Assembly (NCBI RefSeq): GCF_913776565.1
Contig: NZ_CAJYPF010000206.1
Span: 1-43,033 of the forward strand
Length of the DNA stretch: 43,033 nt
Direction of reading: 5' to 3'
Source of the DNA: an uncultured Microbacterium sp.
GTDB lineage: Bacteria > Actinomycetota > Actinomycetes > Actinomycetales > Microbacteriaceae
In this document: piece by piece, positions 1 to 9,473 of the stretch
How the letters are laid out: every line of letters starts with the position of its first letter
How positions within the stretch are numbered: the stretch's first letter is position 1
Made by a program: the position numbers and the translations under genes
The notes under the pieces: model-generated
The model's database searches: none
What the model was told of the DNA's origin: nothing
What the model saw: only the letters and a program-made list of their open reading frames with translations

Positions 1-326
1 GCGGACGCATCCAGCTGGGTCTGGACGTTGGTCCAGGTCTGCGCGAACCCCATCACCGCACCGGCGTCGCCGGTGAGGTCGTTGAACCAGCCCTTGATCG
101 GCTCGAAATGATCGATCAGCCAGCCGAGGCCGGCGGCGATCAGCGACCCCAAGGGGTCGATGACGGCGGCGACGGTGTCCACCGCGGTACTGAACGCCGC
201 CAGCCCACCCTCGACCCAGTTGCCCGACTCGATCGCGTGCGCGAGCTGCGTGCCGGAGTCCAACAGCCCGGCCCCGCTGAACGGCGTCGCGGTGTCGACG
301 GGACCGGCGATGAGCGCGTTGCTCAC
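1..326 (-). CDS. N-terminal part of a putative type VII secretion-associated effector (partial)
   Basis: Only the first 108 or so codons are in the window; the gene runs off the left edge. The GTG start at 326 overlaps the TGA of the EspC-like gene upstream (GTGA), which implies translational coupling and fixes the start. The visible part starts VSNALIAGPVDTATPFSGAG and is Ala/Gly-rich and helical, with Trp-bearing stretches (SGNWVEGGL, LGWLIDHFEP, KGWFNDL). Such N-termini are common in actinobacterial WXG/LXG-like polymorphic toxins that follow small EspC/ESX-like partners. Neither the toxin domain nor an immunity gene can be seen here. The function is inferred from context; it could equally be a non-toxic secreted protein. 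Confidence 0.6.
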   Translation of the reverse strand, partial: MSNALIAGPVDTATPFSGAGLLDSGTQLAHAIESGNWVEGGLAAFSTAVDTVAAVIDPLGSLIAAGLGWLIDHFEPIKGWFNDLTGDAGAVMGFAQTWTNVQTQLDAS

Positions 327-637
327 AGACCCGCCTCCAACGCCCGCACCCACTCCATGACTTTCTGCTCGTACGCCTCGAGATCCGCGCCGACCCCGAC
401 GATCTCGGTCGCCGAACGGCGCACCATGTCCTCCGCGGCGCCGATCAACGAACGGGCGGCATCGGCCGCCACCGTCGCCGGCGGCACCAGGAATGAACAC
501 AGCACCCCGAACGCCTCTGCGTTCAACCCGCCGGAAGCCCCCGCGTCCCGTGCCAGGGAGATATCGGATGCCACCGCACCCAACCGGGACGCATGCGACC
601 CGATCAGCTCGGAATCGACGGCGATACGCTCCGCCAC
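323..637 (-). CDS. EspC-family small helical protein, likely type VII secretion partner
   Basis: A 104-residue, all-helical, Ala-rich protein that runs from a GTG start five bases after the stop of the YbaB-like gene to a TGA overlapping the next gene. It contains VDSELIGSHASRLGAVASDI near the N-terminus, a central Gly/Pro break (FGVLCSFLVPPATVAA) and a C-terminal helix ending YEQKVMEWVRALEAGL. Length, position and composition resemble the EspC/ESX secretion-associated family (PF10824 type), whose members escort or are co-secreted with larger type VII substrates. No secretion ATPase is visible in the window, so the assignment rests on family resemblance and on the three-gene arrangement. Reading frames further upstream were rejected because their translation is Arg/Ser-rich shadow sequence. 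Confidence 0.6.
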   Translation of the reverse strand: MAERIAVDSELIGSHASRLGAVASDISLARDAGASGGLNAEAFGVLCSFLVPPATVAADAARSLIGAAEDMVRRSATEIVGVGADLEAYEQKVMEWVRALEAGL

Positions 638-641
638 GGCG

Positions 642-1046
642 TCAGACCCGGAAACCCATCGGCGCAGACGGCGGCGACTGCCGCTCGATCTCACCCGCCA
701 ACCGGTCCACGATCGCCGAGTCCGCACCGAACGCCGCACGCGAGATCTCCAACGCCTGCTCCCCCGCGAGCCGCTGCGCCGCCCCCGCCGTCTCCACGAT
801 GAGCCGCTCCAACGCGTCGGGCTGCAGCTCATACGCCGCGTCGGCCAGACGGATACCGACCAGCCGGCCCGTGGCATCCACCGTCACCGCCACCTCGCGT
901 CGCGGCGACGTCGCCGTCGCCCGCACCGCGTCGATGTCCGACTGCACCTGCTGCGCCTGCGCCGCGCGCACCTGCGCCTCAGCCACCTGCTGCTCGATAC
1001 GGGCGATCGCCGCCTCCGCCTCGCGTGAAGAGAAGAGATCACTCAT
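642..1046 (-). CDS. YbaB/EbfC-family protein
   Basis: A 134-residue protein starting MSDLFSSREAEAAIARIEQQ at an ATG at 1046. Residues 1-45 form a long heptad-like helix, followed by the family beta-strand signature REVAVTVDATGRLVGIRLAD (about 49-68) and a C-terminal helical pair. YbaB/EbfC proteins are small dimeric nucleoid or DNA-binding proteins. In actinobacteria, diverged copies very often sit directly upstream of EspC/WXG-type genes, where their job is unknown and may be that of a chaperone or partner of the secreted product. This copy is first in the three-gene minus-strand unit, five bases before the EspC-like gene. DNA binding is not demonstrable from sequence. Confidence 0.7.
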   Translation of the reverse strand: MSDLFSSREAEAAIARIEQQVAEAQVRAAQAQQVQSDIDAVRATATSPRREVAVTVDATGRLVGIRLADAAYELQPDALERLIVETAGAAQRLAGEQALEISRAAFGADSAIVDRLAGEIERQSPPSAPMGFRV

Positions 1047-1124
1047 TCGATCGAGCGTAGCCGGACGCCCCGGCACGCAACGCCCCGATAAGAGAACTCT
1101 CATCCAGATCCGGCCTGTGAACGA

Positions 1125-1156
1125 AGAACGCCCCCTCCCGGAGGAGGGGGCGTTCT
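1125..1156 (-). terminator. Rho-independent-type hairpin after groEL
   Basis: A perfect 14-base-pair stem (1125-1138 with 1143-1156) closes a four-base CGGA loop, 17 bases past the groEL stop. The core is a run of Cs paired with a run of Gs. There is no long U tract, as is usual in high-GC actinobacteria. It separates groEL from the secretion-like cassette on the same strand. Confidence 0.75.
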
Positions 1157-1172
1157 CTGTCGTCAGCGTGGA

Positions 1173-2858
<1,686 letters not shown>

Positions 2859-2860
2859 TC

Positions 2861-2890
2861 ATTCTGGCACTCGCCCCTGGGGAGTGCAAG
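2861..2890 (-). promoter_or_regulatory. CIRCE operator 2 overlapping the groEL promoter
   Basis: A second, more degenerate CIRCE lies at 2864-2890 (CTGGCACTC-N9-GAGTGCAAG), seven bases from the first. On the minus strand it overlaps a plausible promoter: TTGCAC (2889-2884), 17-base spacer, CAGAAT (2866-2861). HrcA bound here would cover both the -35 and -10 hexamers. The operator is seen directly; the promoter is an inference. Confidence 0.75.
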
Positions 2891-2913
2891 CCGCCTCACC
2901 CGTCCGGGAACGA

Positions 2914-2954
2914 CGAAGGCCGTGGCATCCGATTCCCGGATGCCACGGCCTTCG
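2914..2954 (-). terminator. Terminator hairpin after the cold-shock gene
   Basis: An 18-base-pair perfect stem (2914-2931 with 2937-2954) and a five-base loop, ten bases past the csp stop. The arms contain GGCATCC and GGATGCC, and 17 bases of each arm are identical to the terminator at 14577-14622. Confidence 0.75.
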
Positions 2955-2963
2955 ATGCAGCGT

Positions 2964-3164
2964 TCAGGCCAGTCGCACGGACTCCGCCTGCGGGCCCTTC
3001 TGCCCGCTGCCGACGGTGAACTCGACGGCCTGACCCTCTTCAAGAACGCGGAAGCCCGACATCTCGATGCTCGAGTAGTGGACGAACACGTCCTGTCCAT
3101 CGGACACGGTGATGAAGCCGTATCCTTTCTCGGCGTTGAACCATTTGACGGTGCCCTGCGTCAT
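2964..3164 (-). CDS. Cold-shock protein, CspA family
   Basis: A 66-residue single cold-shock domain that binds single-stranded nucleic acid and acts as an RNA chaperone in the cytoplasm. RNP-1 (GYGFITV, residues 14-20) and RNP-2 (VFVHYS, 26-31) are both present, after the family start [16 protein letters not shown]-1 reads KGYGFI and RNP-2 VFVHYSS rather than VFVHFSA, both within family range. The ATG at 3164 follows a good ribosome site (CAGGAGATT). It is monocistronic, with a long leader and a strong downstream hairpin. Confidence 0.95.
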   Translation of the reverse strand: MTQGTVKWFNAEKGYGFITVSDGQDVFVHYSSIEMSGFRVLEEGQAVEFTVGSGQKGPQAESVRLA

Positions 3165-3295
3165 GCGAATCTCCTGTTGCTGAACGACGAGGTCATCGTA
3201 AGCACGGGGGATGCCGCGTCGCGGGGCCTTCAGGGCAAAGTTGACGTAGGTGCACCGAAGTGTTTACGCCGCTGAAACACCGGGCTCCGGCGCGG

Positions 3296-3898
3296 TCAGG
3301 ACGCCGGGGTTCCGGTGGCCGCGCCGGCCACCTTGTCGAGGCCGAGCACGATGATCAGACGCTTGACGTCGCTCTCGTCGCCCGGGGTGTTGGGATCGTC
3401 GGTCGGCTGCAGGAAGTCGCTCTGCGCGACCTCGGCTCCGCCGATCGTCTGCGCGAGCCCCTCAGCCGCGGGCAGGTCGGTGTCGCGGAGATAGTAGATG
3501 GTCGTGGTCGCGAAATCCGTGCTGTCGGACGCCCCCGTCTCGACCGAGGAGCCGGGCCACCCCGCGGCGACGATGCGGTCCCGGGTCTCGCCGGTCAGAC
3601 CGTCGTCGGTCGTCCCGTTCAGCACCACCACCGAGTAGGAGGTGTCGACCACGGCGGGTGTCGTCGGCTCGGCCGAGACCGAGGGGGCGGGGGCTGCGTC
3701 ATCGCCGAGGGAGATACGCCCCGACGCCACCAGCGTGGCGAAGATGCCGACGATGATGAGCACGAGCGTGGCCAGCGCCGCCCAGAGGAAGACGATCCAT
3801 CCCCGGGAGCGGGGCTTCTCGGCGCGGTGGGCGCCGACGCGGCCCGAGGCGTCGGGCAGGTCGTCGAAGCGATCCCGAGGGAAGGTCGATCTGGCCAT
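3296..3898 (-). CDS. LytR C-terminal-domain (LytR_C) membrane protein
   Basis: A 200-residue protein with a cytoplasmic N-terminus rich in Arg, one membrane segment (about residues 34-58, WIVFLWAALATLVLIIVGIF), a Ser/Pro/Ala linker and an extracytoplasmic domain. The domain begins SYSVVVLNGTTDDGLTGETRD, the LytR_C signature found alone or at the C-terminus of LytR-CpsA-Psr proteins. LCP proteins attach glycopolymers to peptidoglycan, but the isolated LytR_C domain has no known catalytic role and may help in wall assembly. It follows the DUF3263 gene on the same strand with a 36-base gap. Confidence 0.85.
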   Translation of the reverse strand: MARSTFPRDRFDDLPDASGRVGAHRAEKPRSRGWIVFLWAALATLVLIIVGIFATLVASGRISLGDDAAPAPSVSAEPTTPAVVDTSYSVVVLNGTTDDGLTGETRDRIVAAGWPGSSVETGASDSTDFATTTIYYLRDTDLPAAEGLAQTIGGAEVAQSDFLQPTDDPNTPGDESDVKRLIIVLGLDKVAGAATGTPAS

Positions 3899-3934
3899 TC
3901 GACGATCGTATCGAAGGAAGCTCTGCGCCCCGCG

Positions 3935-4189
3935 TCAGCGGGTGGCCGAGCGCGTCACGCGAGAACGGTGCAGCTCGGCGGCCTCGTCGCGTCGACGACG
4001 CAACCGCCGCACGAGCATCGGGTCGTGGGCGAGAGCCTCGGGGCTGTCGATCAATCGGCCGAGCAGTTGGTAGTACCGCGCGGGGGTGATCTCGAACTCG
4101 GCGCGAATCGCCTCTTCTTTCGCACCCGCGTGCCGTCGCCACTCACCCTCGAAGGCGAGGAAGGCCAGGTCTCGGTCCGACAGAGTCAC
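3935..4189 (-). CDS. DUF3263 family protein
   Basis: An 84-residue basic protein with a GTG start at 4189 (MTLSDRDLAFLAFEGEWRRH). The pattern of a helix ending FEGEWRRHAGAKEEAIRAEF, then ITPARYYQLLGRLIDSPEAL, is typical of DUF3263, an actinobacterial family with a helix-turn-helix-like core that often neighbours LytR_C genes, as here. The C-terminus (MLVRRLRRRRDEAAELHRSR) is strongly basic, which suits nucleic-acid binding. Function is unknown. It starts nine bases after the DUF2332 gene ends, so the three genes 5188 to 3296 probably share a transcript. Confidence 0.8.
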   Translation of the reverse strand: MTLSDRDLAFLAFEGEWRRHAGAKEEAIRAEFEITPARYYQLLGRLIDSPEALAHDPMLVRRLRRRRDEAAELHRSRVTRSATR

Positions 4190-4198
4190 CCGGCAAAG

Positions 4199-5188
4199 CT
4201 ACTGCGCCCCGTCTCCGGATCGCGGATGCCACGCCACCCACGCCCCGAGTGGATCCACCTCGCCCAGGACGTCGCCGTCCAGGGCGAGCGAGAACCCTCC
4301 GCGCTCGGCATCCACCCGCCGGGTCCACCCGTCGTGCAGAGCCGGCGCGTCGAGGGTGATCCACCGCCCCGCCGCACGTGCGGCGTCGATCACGGCACCA
4401 CGGTGCGCGCGGGAGACGTGCGCGAGCACCCCGGGGGTGGTGACGACGAGCGTGGCGTCACGCGGAGCCCGGGCGGCGAGGGCGGGCAGGGCCGCCGCGC
4501 CGTCGCCCGCCACCAGCAGGGGCGGGTCGTCCGCGGCGATGTCGAGCGCGCCGACGATGCGCTCCCGGCGCCCCTCCTCCCCCGGCCAGACCAGACCGGC
4601 CAACCAGGCGCGGTCGTCGGGGTCCCGCGCGTCGAGCGGGTTGAGGTCGATCCCCGCCCGCCAGACGATCTCGGGAACCCGCAGCGCGGGAGAGCCGGAG
4701 AGCTCTGAGGTGAGGACCACCGTGCTCGGCCCCGCGGGCGGGTCTACGGCGATGACCTCGGAGCCGCGGCGGTAACGGTACGAATAGCGGTCGGGGTACA
4801 GGCAGAGTCCCGCACTCGCCCCCACTTCGATCAGGGCGATCGGCCCGTCGATCAGCGACAGCGCCGGTAGCAGGGTCGCGCAGCGAAGCGGCTCGTTGGT
4901 CTGAACACTGCGCCGCCCGCACTCGATGGCGATCGGCTCCGCGTTGTCGACGACCCACGCGGCCCAGGCGTCGATGTCGCCGACAGGGGCTCCCAGCACA
5001 CGCATGACGGCGAAGACGAGCGGCGGCTGCCGACGGGTGTCGGGGATCGCGGCGAGCGCTGCGGAGAGCTCGCGATCCCGCGAGATGCGCGCCGCCCACT
5101 GTTCGTAGACCCGGGATCTTCCCGGGGCCTCGTCGCGCGCGAAGCGCCCGTAGCGTTCGACGACGGCATCCACGGCATCCTGATCCAT
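4199..5188 (-). CDS. DUF2332 domain protein
   Basis: A 329-residue cytoplasmic protein with a start at the ATG at 5188. It matches DUF2332 in layout: an N-terminal helical part, PPLVFAVMRVLGAP, then LIEVGASAGLCLYPDRYSYR (about residues 120-140), which resembles a Rossmann-type methyltransferase glycine loop, and later GIDLNPLDARDPDDRAWLAGLVWP. The family has no proven activity; a SAM-dependent methyltransferase-like fold is an inference from the VGASAGL motif. It is the first gene of a possible operon with DUF3263 and LytR_C. It is divergent from msrB. The upstream -10 hexamer lies so close that the message may be leaderless. Confidence 0.85.
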   Translation of the reverse strand: MDQDAVDAVVERYGRFARDEAPGRSRVYEQWAARISRDRELSAALAAIPDTRRQPPLVFAVMRVLGAPVGDIDAWAAWVVDNAEPIAIECGRRSVQTNEPLRCATLLPALSLIDGPIALIEVGASAGLCLYPDRYSYRYRRGSEVIAVDPPAGPSTVVLTSELSGSPALRVPEIVWRAGIDLNPLDARDPDDRAWLAGLVWPGEEGRRERIVGALDIAADDPPLLVAGDGAAALPALAARAPRDATLVVTTPGVLAHVSRAHRGAVIDAARAAGRWITLDAPALHDGWTRRVDAERGGFSLALDGDVLGEVDPLGAWVAWHPRSGDGAQ

Positions 5189-5194
5189 CGGGAA

Positions 5195-5200
5195 ATTATC
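5195..5200 (-). promoter_or_regulatory. Putative -10 hexamer for a leaderless DUF2332 message
   Basis: GATAAT on the minus strand ends six bases before the ATG at 5188, so transcription would begin at or next to the start codon, and no ribosome site precedes that ATG. No convincing -35 is visible. Leaderless messages are common in actinobacteria; the call is an inference. Confidence 0.4.
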
Positions 5201-5259
5201 CCGCCACGGCCGAGGTCGCGTCGCGCACGAGACAATGGGGAGGACGAAGGAGAGAACAC

Positions 5260-5667
5260 ATGACCTACGCCGTCGACAAGTCCGACGATCAGTGGCGCGC
5301 CGAGCTCAGCCCCGAGCAGTACGCCGTGCTGCGTCAGGCCGGCACCGAGCGCGCCTGGACCGGTGAGCTGCTCGACGAGAGCCGCGCCGGCCTGTACACC
5401 TGCGCCGCCTGCGGGGCCGAACTGTTCCAGAGCGGTACCAAGTTCGACTCGCACTGCGGGTGGCCGAGCTTCTACGAGTCCGTCCGCCCCGAAGCGGTGG
5501 AGCTGCTCGATGACAACAGCCACGGCATGCAGCGCACCGAGGTCCGCTGCGCGAACTGCGGTTCGCACCTCGGGCACGTCTTCCCCGATGGTTTCGGAAC
5601 CCCCACCGGCGACCGGTACTGCATGAACTCGCTGTCGCTGAACTTCACCCCCGAAGAGCAGGCGTGA
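5260..5667 (+). CDS. msrB: Peptide-methionine (R)-S-oxide reductase MsrB
   Basis: A 135-residue enzyme that reduces methionine-R-sulfoxide in oxidised proteins, using thioredoxin. Two CXXC pairs bind zinc (CAAC near residue 48 and CANC near 97), and the catalytic Cys lies in DRYCMNSLSL near residue 122. Other family motifs are FDSHCGWPSFYE (with a possible recycling Cys) and HLGHVFPDG. The ATG at 5260 follows GAAGGAGAGAACAC, a strong ribosome site. Its stop overlaps the start of the nitroreductase gene (GTGA), so the two form a translationally coupled pair, plausibly for oxidative or redox stress. Confidence 0.97.
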   Translation: MTYAVDKSDDQWRAELSPEQYAVLRQAGTERAWTGELLDESRAGLYTCAACGAELFQSGTKFDSHCGWPSFYESVRPEAVELLDDNSHGMQRTEVRCANCGSHLGHVFPDGFGTPTGDRYCMNSLSLNFTPEEQA

Positions 5668-6233
5668 GCGCACTCGAGGCGATGCGCGACCGCCGGTCGT
5701 GGTCGAAGGTCACCGACCTCGCCCCGACCGGCCCCGAGCTCGAGGTGTTCGTCGCCGCAGCCGGCCGCGTCGCCGATCACAAGACGCTGCGGCCCTGGCG
5801 CCTCATCGAGATCCGCGGCTCCGATCGCGACCTCTTGGCGCGTGCGCTGAACAAGGCCGACGGCAAGAAGGGGTACTCCTCCAAGCCCCGTCGCGCGCCG
5901 CTGATCATCGCGGTGGTCGCCGATCTGCGCTCGAAGAAGATCCCCGCGTGGGAGCAGGAGGCCGTGGCATCCGGTGTCGCCCACATGCTGAGTCTCGCGC
6001 TCGACGAAGCGGGCTTCGGCGTCTTCTGGCGCACCGACGACAACACCCGCAGCAAGGTGCTCGCCAAGGCGCACGGTCTCGCGAAGGGCGAGGTGCTGCT
6101 CGGCTGGCTCTACGTCGGCGGCAAGCCCCCGCGCACGCGCCCTGTGCGTCGCAAGACGGTGGATGCCGCGAAGCACATCTCACGTCTGCCCGGTGGCAAG
6201 AAGCGGCGCCCGGTCGACGAGGCGCGCCTCTGA
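5664..6233 (+). CDS. Nitroreductase family protein (YdjA-like)
   Basis: A 189-residue flavin-dependent oxidoreductase of the nitroreductase fold. The N-terminal MRDRRSWSKVTDLAPTGPEL aligns with the RRSxxxF FMN-binding start. HKTLRPWRLIEIRG and WEQEAVASGVAHMLSLALDEAGFGVFW are the FMN-contact and dimer helices, and LLGWLYVG is near the C-terminus. It is slightly short, like YdjA. The last 25 residues are Lys/Arg-rich (KKRRPVDEARL). It starts at GTG 5664 inside the msrB stop. The physiological substrate is unknown; NAD(P)H-dependent reduction of quinones or nitro compounds is a family expectation. Confidence 0.88.
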   Translation: MSALEAMRDRRSWSKVTDLAPTGPELEVFVAAAGRVADHKTLRPWRLIEIRGSDRDLLARALNKADGKKGYSSKPRRAPLIIAVVADLRSKKIPAWEQEAVASGVAHMLSLALDEAGFGVFWRTDDNTRSKVLAKAHGLAKGEVLLGWLYVGGKPPRTRPVRRKTVDAAKHISRLPGGKKRRPVDEARL

Positions 6234-6253
6234 GCGCGTCCGTTCCGGCGCGA

Positions 6254-6285
6254 TCGACGCCGTCGGCTGCGGCCGACGGCGTCGA
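6254..6285. terminator. Shared hairpin between convergent genes
   Basis: A 14-base-pair inverted repeat (6254-6267 with 6272-6285) with a four-base TGCG loop, 20 bases past the nitroreductase stop. It can serve the msrB-nitroreductase transcript, and from the other side it is about 85 bases beyond the DMT exporter stop. Confidence 0.65.
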
Positions 6286-6370
6286 CGTCTTCTCGGTCGC
6301 GTCGCGGCCCTGAGGTGCCGTCGAGCCCCGGGACCGTGAGCGCGCCGTGAGACACCGCAGCGTCGCGCGT

Positions 6371-7312
6371 TCAGCGGGGGCGACGTCGCCACGGTACGGC
6401 GGCGACCGCGACCCCGGCGATCGCGACGCCGGCGGCCAGAAGCGCGACCGGCGTGGAGGGAGCCGCGGGAGCGGGCCAGAGCGCATCCAGCAGCACAGAG
6501 GTCGTCAGCAGCCCGACGACCGAGCCGAGCCCGAGCAGCAGCACGCCCGTGCGGCGCACGACGACCGCCGACAAGAAGATGTAGACCACGCCGACCGCGC
6601 CGCCGAGATAGAGCCAGGGTTCGGTCGGCACGACCCGAGGGACGTCCACCGCGACGGCGTGGATCACGGCGGCGACGACGAGCACGACCGTCCCGCCGAT
6701 GAAGTTGACGAGCGTCGCGGTGAGGGGGCTCTCGACGCGGACGCGCAGACGGCCGTTGGTGCCCTGCTGCCACGAGACGCCCGCGCCCGCGACGGCCGGG
6801 ACGATGAGCATCCACAGGGGGACCCCGCCGAGCGCATCGCCCGACAGGCACACCACGACGCCCGCGATCGCGAGAAGCGCGCCCACCACGCGGCGCACCG
6901 TGACCGGCACGACTCCCGCGGGGCCGTATCCGACGCGGTCGAGCACCAGGCCGCCGGTCGTCTGCCCCGCCACGAACCCGACGGTGAACAGGGCCACCCC
7001 GATGGTGGCGACGGTCAGGCCCTGACTCGCGACGGTGAAGGCGCCGGCCAGCCCGCCGAGCAGCATCCACGGCGGAAGAGTGCGCGATCGGATGCCGTCG
7101 ACCAGCCGCGCGAATCCGCGTCGCCCCTCGGGAACGAGCACGGACAGGACGACCAGGATGCCGAGCCCCGAGCTGAACGAGATCGCCGCCGCGACGATCC
7201 CGTCGCCGATCTCGGCCCCGAGCGTCCCGTTGATGCGAGCCTGCAGCGCGGTGAGCGCACCGATCAGTACCGCTCCGCCGACGGCGACGCCGATCGTTCC
7301 GCGCTCCGACAC
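6371..7312 (-). CDS. DMT-superfamily transporter, YdcZ/DUF606 type
   Basis: A 313-residue integral membrane protein with about ten hydrophobic segments in two repeats, each beginning with a Gly/Ala-rich helix (VAVGGAVLIGALTALQARIN and LWMLIVPAVAGAGVSWQQGT). ALQARINGTLG and WQQGTNGRL are the paired signatures of the YdcZ (DUF606) branch of the drug/metabolite transporters. The GTG at 7312 was chosen because GAGGGGAGAACC precedes it; the longer frame upstream is Arg-rich and lacks support. Substrates of this family are unknown and are presumed to be exported metabolites. It stands alone on the minus strand. Confidence 0.88.
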   Translation of the reverse strand: MSERGTIGVAVGGAVLIGALTALQARINGTLGAEIGDGIVAAAISFSSGLGILVVLSVLVPEGRRGFARLVDGIRSRTLPPWMLLGGLAGAFTVASQGLTVATIGVALFTVGFVAGQTTGGLVLDRVGYGPAGVVPVTVRRVVGALLAIAGVVVCLSGDALGGVPLWMLIVPAVAGAGVSWQQGTNGRLRVRVESPLTATLVNFIGGTVVLVVAAVIHAVAVDVPRVVPTEPWLYLGGAVGVVYIFLSAVVVRRTGVLLLGLGSVVGLLTTSVLLDALWPAPAAPSTPVALLAAGVAIAGVAVAAVPWRRRPR

Positions 7313-7388
7313 GGTTCTCCCCTCACGCCCCCGGACTGTGGGCCACCGTCGATCGTACGGCGGCGGCGTCGCGGTCCTCCGCACGGGG

Positions 7389-7481
7389 TCACGGCGCCAC
7401 CAGCAGCCGGCGCTCCCGCCGCTCCCGGATGAACGCGCCCACGAACACGCCGATCAGCGCGATCAGCGCGAGCACGCTCAC
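7389..7481 (-). other. Possible short membrane peptide or remnant (no good start)
   Basis: This minus-strand frame ends in one strong membrane segment (LILASVSVLALIALIGVFVG) followed by a positive tail (RERRERRLLVAP), which looks like a real small membrane protein. No ATG, and no start with a ribosome site, exists in frame; the first in-frame GTG (7481) lies inside the membrane segment. The adjacent frame just upstream reads GAVDNDPVSIWP, which could be the missing N-terminus after a one-base shift. It could be a degraded gene, a sequencing error or chance. It lies between the DMT exporter and the divergent amylosucrase gene. Confidence 0.3.
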
Positions 7482-7553
7482 GCTCGCGAGGATCAGGCCG
7501 GCGCCCGCCGCGGCCAGATCGAGACCGGGTCGTTGTCGACCGCACCCCCGCGG

Positions 7554-9461
7554 ATGCGCCAGGCTTTCCCCGTGACCCAGCTGCGCCCCGGCCCCCACGA
7601 CGTCTCGTCGATCCTGGCCGATCTCACCGCCGACCACGTCGATCGCGAGTTTCTCGGCAATGTCGAGTTGCACCTGCCACGCCTGCACGACCTGTTCGTG
7701 CAGTTGTACGGCGACCGCGCCGACGGGTTCGAGAGCCTCGCGTCCGTCGTCGACCTCGCCCGGCGGTCGTGGGCGGCGCGGCCGGACGACCTGAAGGCCG
7801 TGGACCGCGGGCGGGCGAGCGACCCCGAATGGTTCACCGACGAGCGGATGGTCGGTGGGGTCTGCTACGTCGACCGGTACGCGGGTGGGCTCAGCGGCAT
7901 CCGGGATGCCATTCCGTACTTCCGCGAGCTGGGGTTGACGTACCTGCACCTCATGCCGCTGTTCGAGAGCCCCGAGGGCAACAGCGACGGCGGCTACGCG
8001 GTGTCGAGCTACCGCCGCGTCGACCCGAAGCTCGGCACGATGCAGGAGCTCGCCGAGCTCGCCGCCGAGCTGCGTCGCGCCGGCATCTCGCTGGTGGTCG
8101 ACTTCATCTTCAACCACACCAGCAACGAGCATCGCTGGGCGAAGAAGGCCATCTCCGGTGACGCGGGGTACGAGGACTTCTACCTGATCTTCCCCGACCG
8201 CGAGATGCCCGACGCGTACGAGCGGACCACGCGCGAGATCTTCCCGGACGACCACCCCGGCTCGTTCGTGCAGCTCGACGACGGCCGGTGGATCTGGGCG
8301 ACGTTCTACCACTTCCAGTGGGACCTCAACTACGCCAACCCCGCCGTCTTCGAGGCCATGACCGGCGAGATGCTGTTCTTGGCCAACCAGGGCGTCGAGA
8401 TCCTGCGCATGGATGCCGTGGCCTTCATCTGGAAGAAGCTCGGCACCACGTGCGAGTCGCTCCCCGAGGCGCATCTGCTGCTGCAGGCGTTCAACGCGGT
8501 CCTGCGCATGGCGGCTCCCGGCCTGCTGTTCAAGTCCGAGGCGATCGTGCACCCCGACGAGGTCGTGTCGTACATCTCGCCCGAGGAATGCCAGATCTCG
8601 TACAACCCGCTGCAGATGGCCCTCACCTGGGAGGCCCTGGCCACGCGCGATGCGCGCCTGCTGCAGCAGGCTCTCGAACGGCGCCACGCGCTTCCCCCGG
8701 GCACCGCGTGGGTCAACTACGTCCGCAGCCACGACGACATCGGGTGGACCTTCGCCGACGAGGATGCCGCCGAGCTCGGCATCGAGGGCTACCCGCACCG
8801 CCGGTTCCTCAACGACTTCTACGTCGGTCGCGCGCCCGGATCGTTCGCGCGGGGCGTGCCCTTCCAAGAGAATCCCCGCACCGGCGACGCCCGGGTCACG
8901 GGGACCACCGCCTCGCTCGCCGGGATCGAGGCGGGCGACGCGGGAGGCGGGGATCGCGTCGTGCTCGCGCACGCCCTCGCGCTGTCGACCGGCGGCATCC
9001 CCCTGCTCTATCTGGGGGACGAGGTCGCCCAGCTCAACGACTACGGCTACGCCGACCGGCCCGAAGAGGCCGGCGACAGCCGTTGGGTGCACCGCCCGTT
9101 CCGTCCCGAGCGGGCGTACGCCGAGAGGACGGATGCCACCACCCCCGCCGGTCGCGTCTTCTCGCGCCTCACACGGCTCATCGACGTCCGTCGTGCAACG
9201 CCCGAGTTCGCCGGCAACGAGCTGATCGCCTTCGACGCGCGCGTGCCCTCGGTGGTGGCGTTCCTGCGCCCGGGAGATCACGGCTTCGCCGTCTTCGTCC
9301 TGGCCAACGTCGCCGACACGGCGGTCGAGATCGACGCCCTGACCCTCTCGGGTCTCGCCCCCGAGGCTCTCGACATCGTCACGGCGCACCCGGTGTGGCT
9401 CGGGGCCGGTCTCACGGTCGCCGCGCACGGGGTGCGGTGGCTGCGCGTCCGGCTGCGCTGA
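7554..9461 (+). CDS. Amylosucrase (GH13, sucrose to alpha-1,4-glucan)
   Basis: A 635-residue enzyme closely resembling Neisseria polysaccharea amylosucrase (EC 2.4.1.4), which transfers glucosyl units from sucrose onto an alpha-1,4-glucan and releases fructose. All GH13 regions are present: region I DFIFNHTSNEH, region II ILRMDAVAFIWK (nucleophile Asp), region III LLFKSEAIVHPDE (acid/base Glu), region IV NYVRSHDDIGWTFADEDAA. NSDGGYAVSSYR, VPFQENPRTGD and LSTGGIPLLYLGDEVA also match. No signal peptide is seen, so it should be cytoplasmic. The start is uncertain: ATG 7554 is used, but GTG 7572 (VTQLRPGPHDV) is equally good; neither has a clear ribosome site. No sucrose transporter or fructokinase gene is adjacent; the downstream membrane gene may be co-transcribed. 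Confidence 0.95.
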   Translation: MRQAFPVTQLRPGPHDVSSILADLTADHVDREFLGNVELHLPRLHDLFVQLYGDRADGFESLASVVDLARRSWAARPDDLKAVDRGRASDPEWFTDERMVGGVCYVDRYAGGLSGIRDAIPYFRELGLTYLHLMPLFESPEGNSDGGYAVSSYRRVDPKLGTMQELAELAAELRRAGISLVVDFIFNHTSNEHRWAKKAISGDAGYEDFYLIFPDREMPDAYERTTREIFPDDHPGSFVQLDDGRWIWATFYHFQWDLNYANPAVFEAMTGEMLFLANQGVEILRMDAVAFIWKKLGTTCESLPEAHLLLQAFNAVLRMAAPGLLFKSEAIVHPDEVVSYISPEECQISYNPLQMALTWEALATRDARLLQQALERRHALPPGTAWVNYVRSHDDIGWTFADEDAAELGIEGYPHRRFLNDFYVGRAPGSFARGVPFQENPRTGDARVTGTTASLAGIEAGDAGGGDRVVLAHALALSTGGIPLLYLGDEVAQLNDYGYADRPEEAGDSRWVHRPFRPERAYAERTDATTPAGRVFSRLTRLIDVRRATPEFAGNELIAFDARVPSVVAFLRPGDHGFAVFVLANVADTAVEIDALTLSGLAPEALDIVTAHPVWLGAGLTVAAHGVRWLRVRLR

Positions 9462-9473
9462 ACCCGGGGCCCC

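Noticed and set aside
3260..3280. Hairpin GTGTTT..AAACAC as a terminator for the LytR_C gene
   Set aside because: Only a six-base AT-rich stem with a nine-base loop; too weak to list as a terminator.
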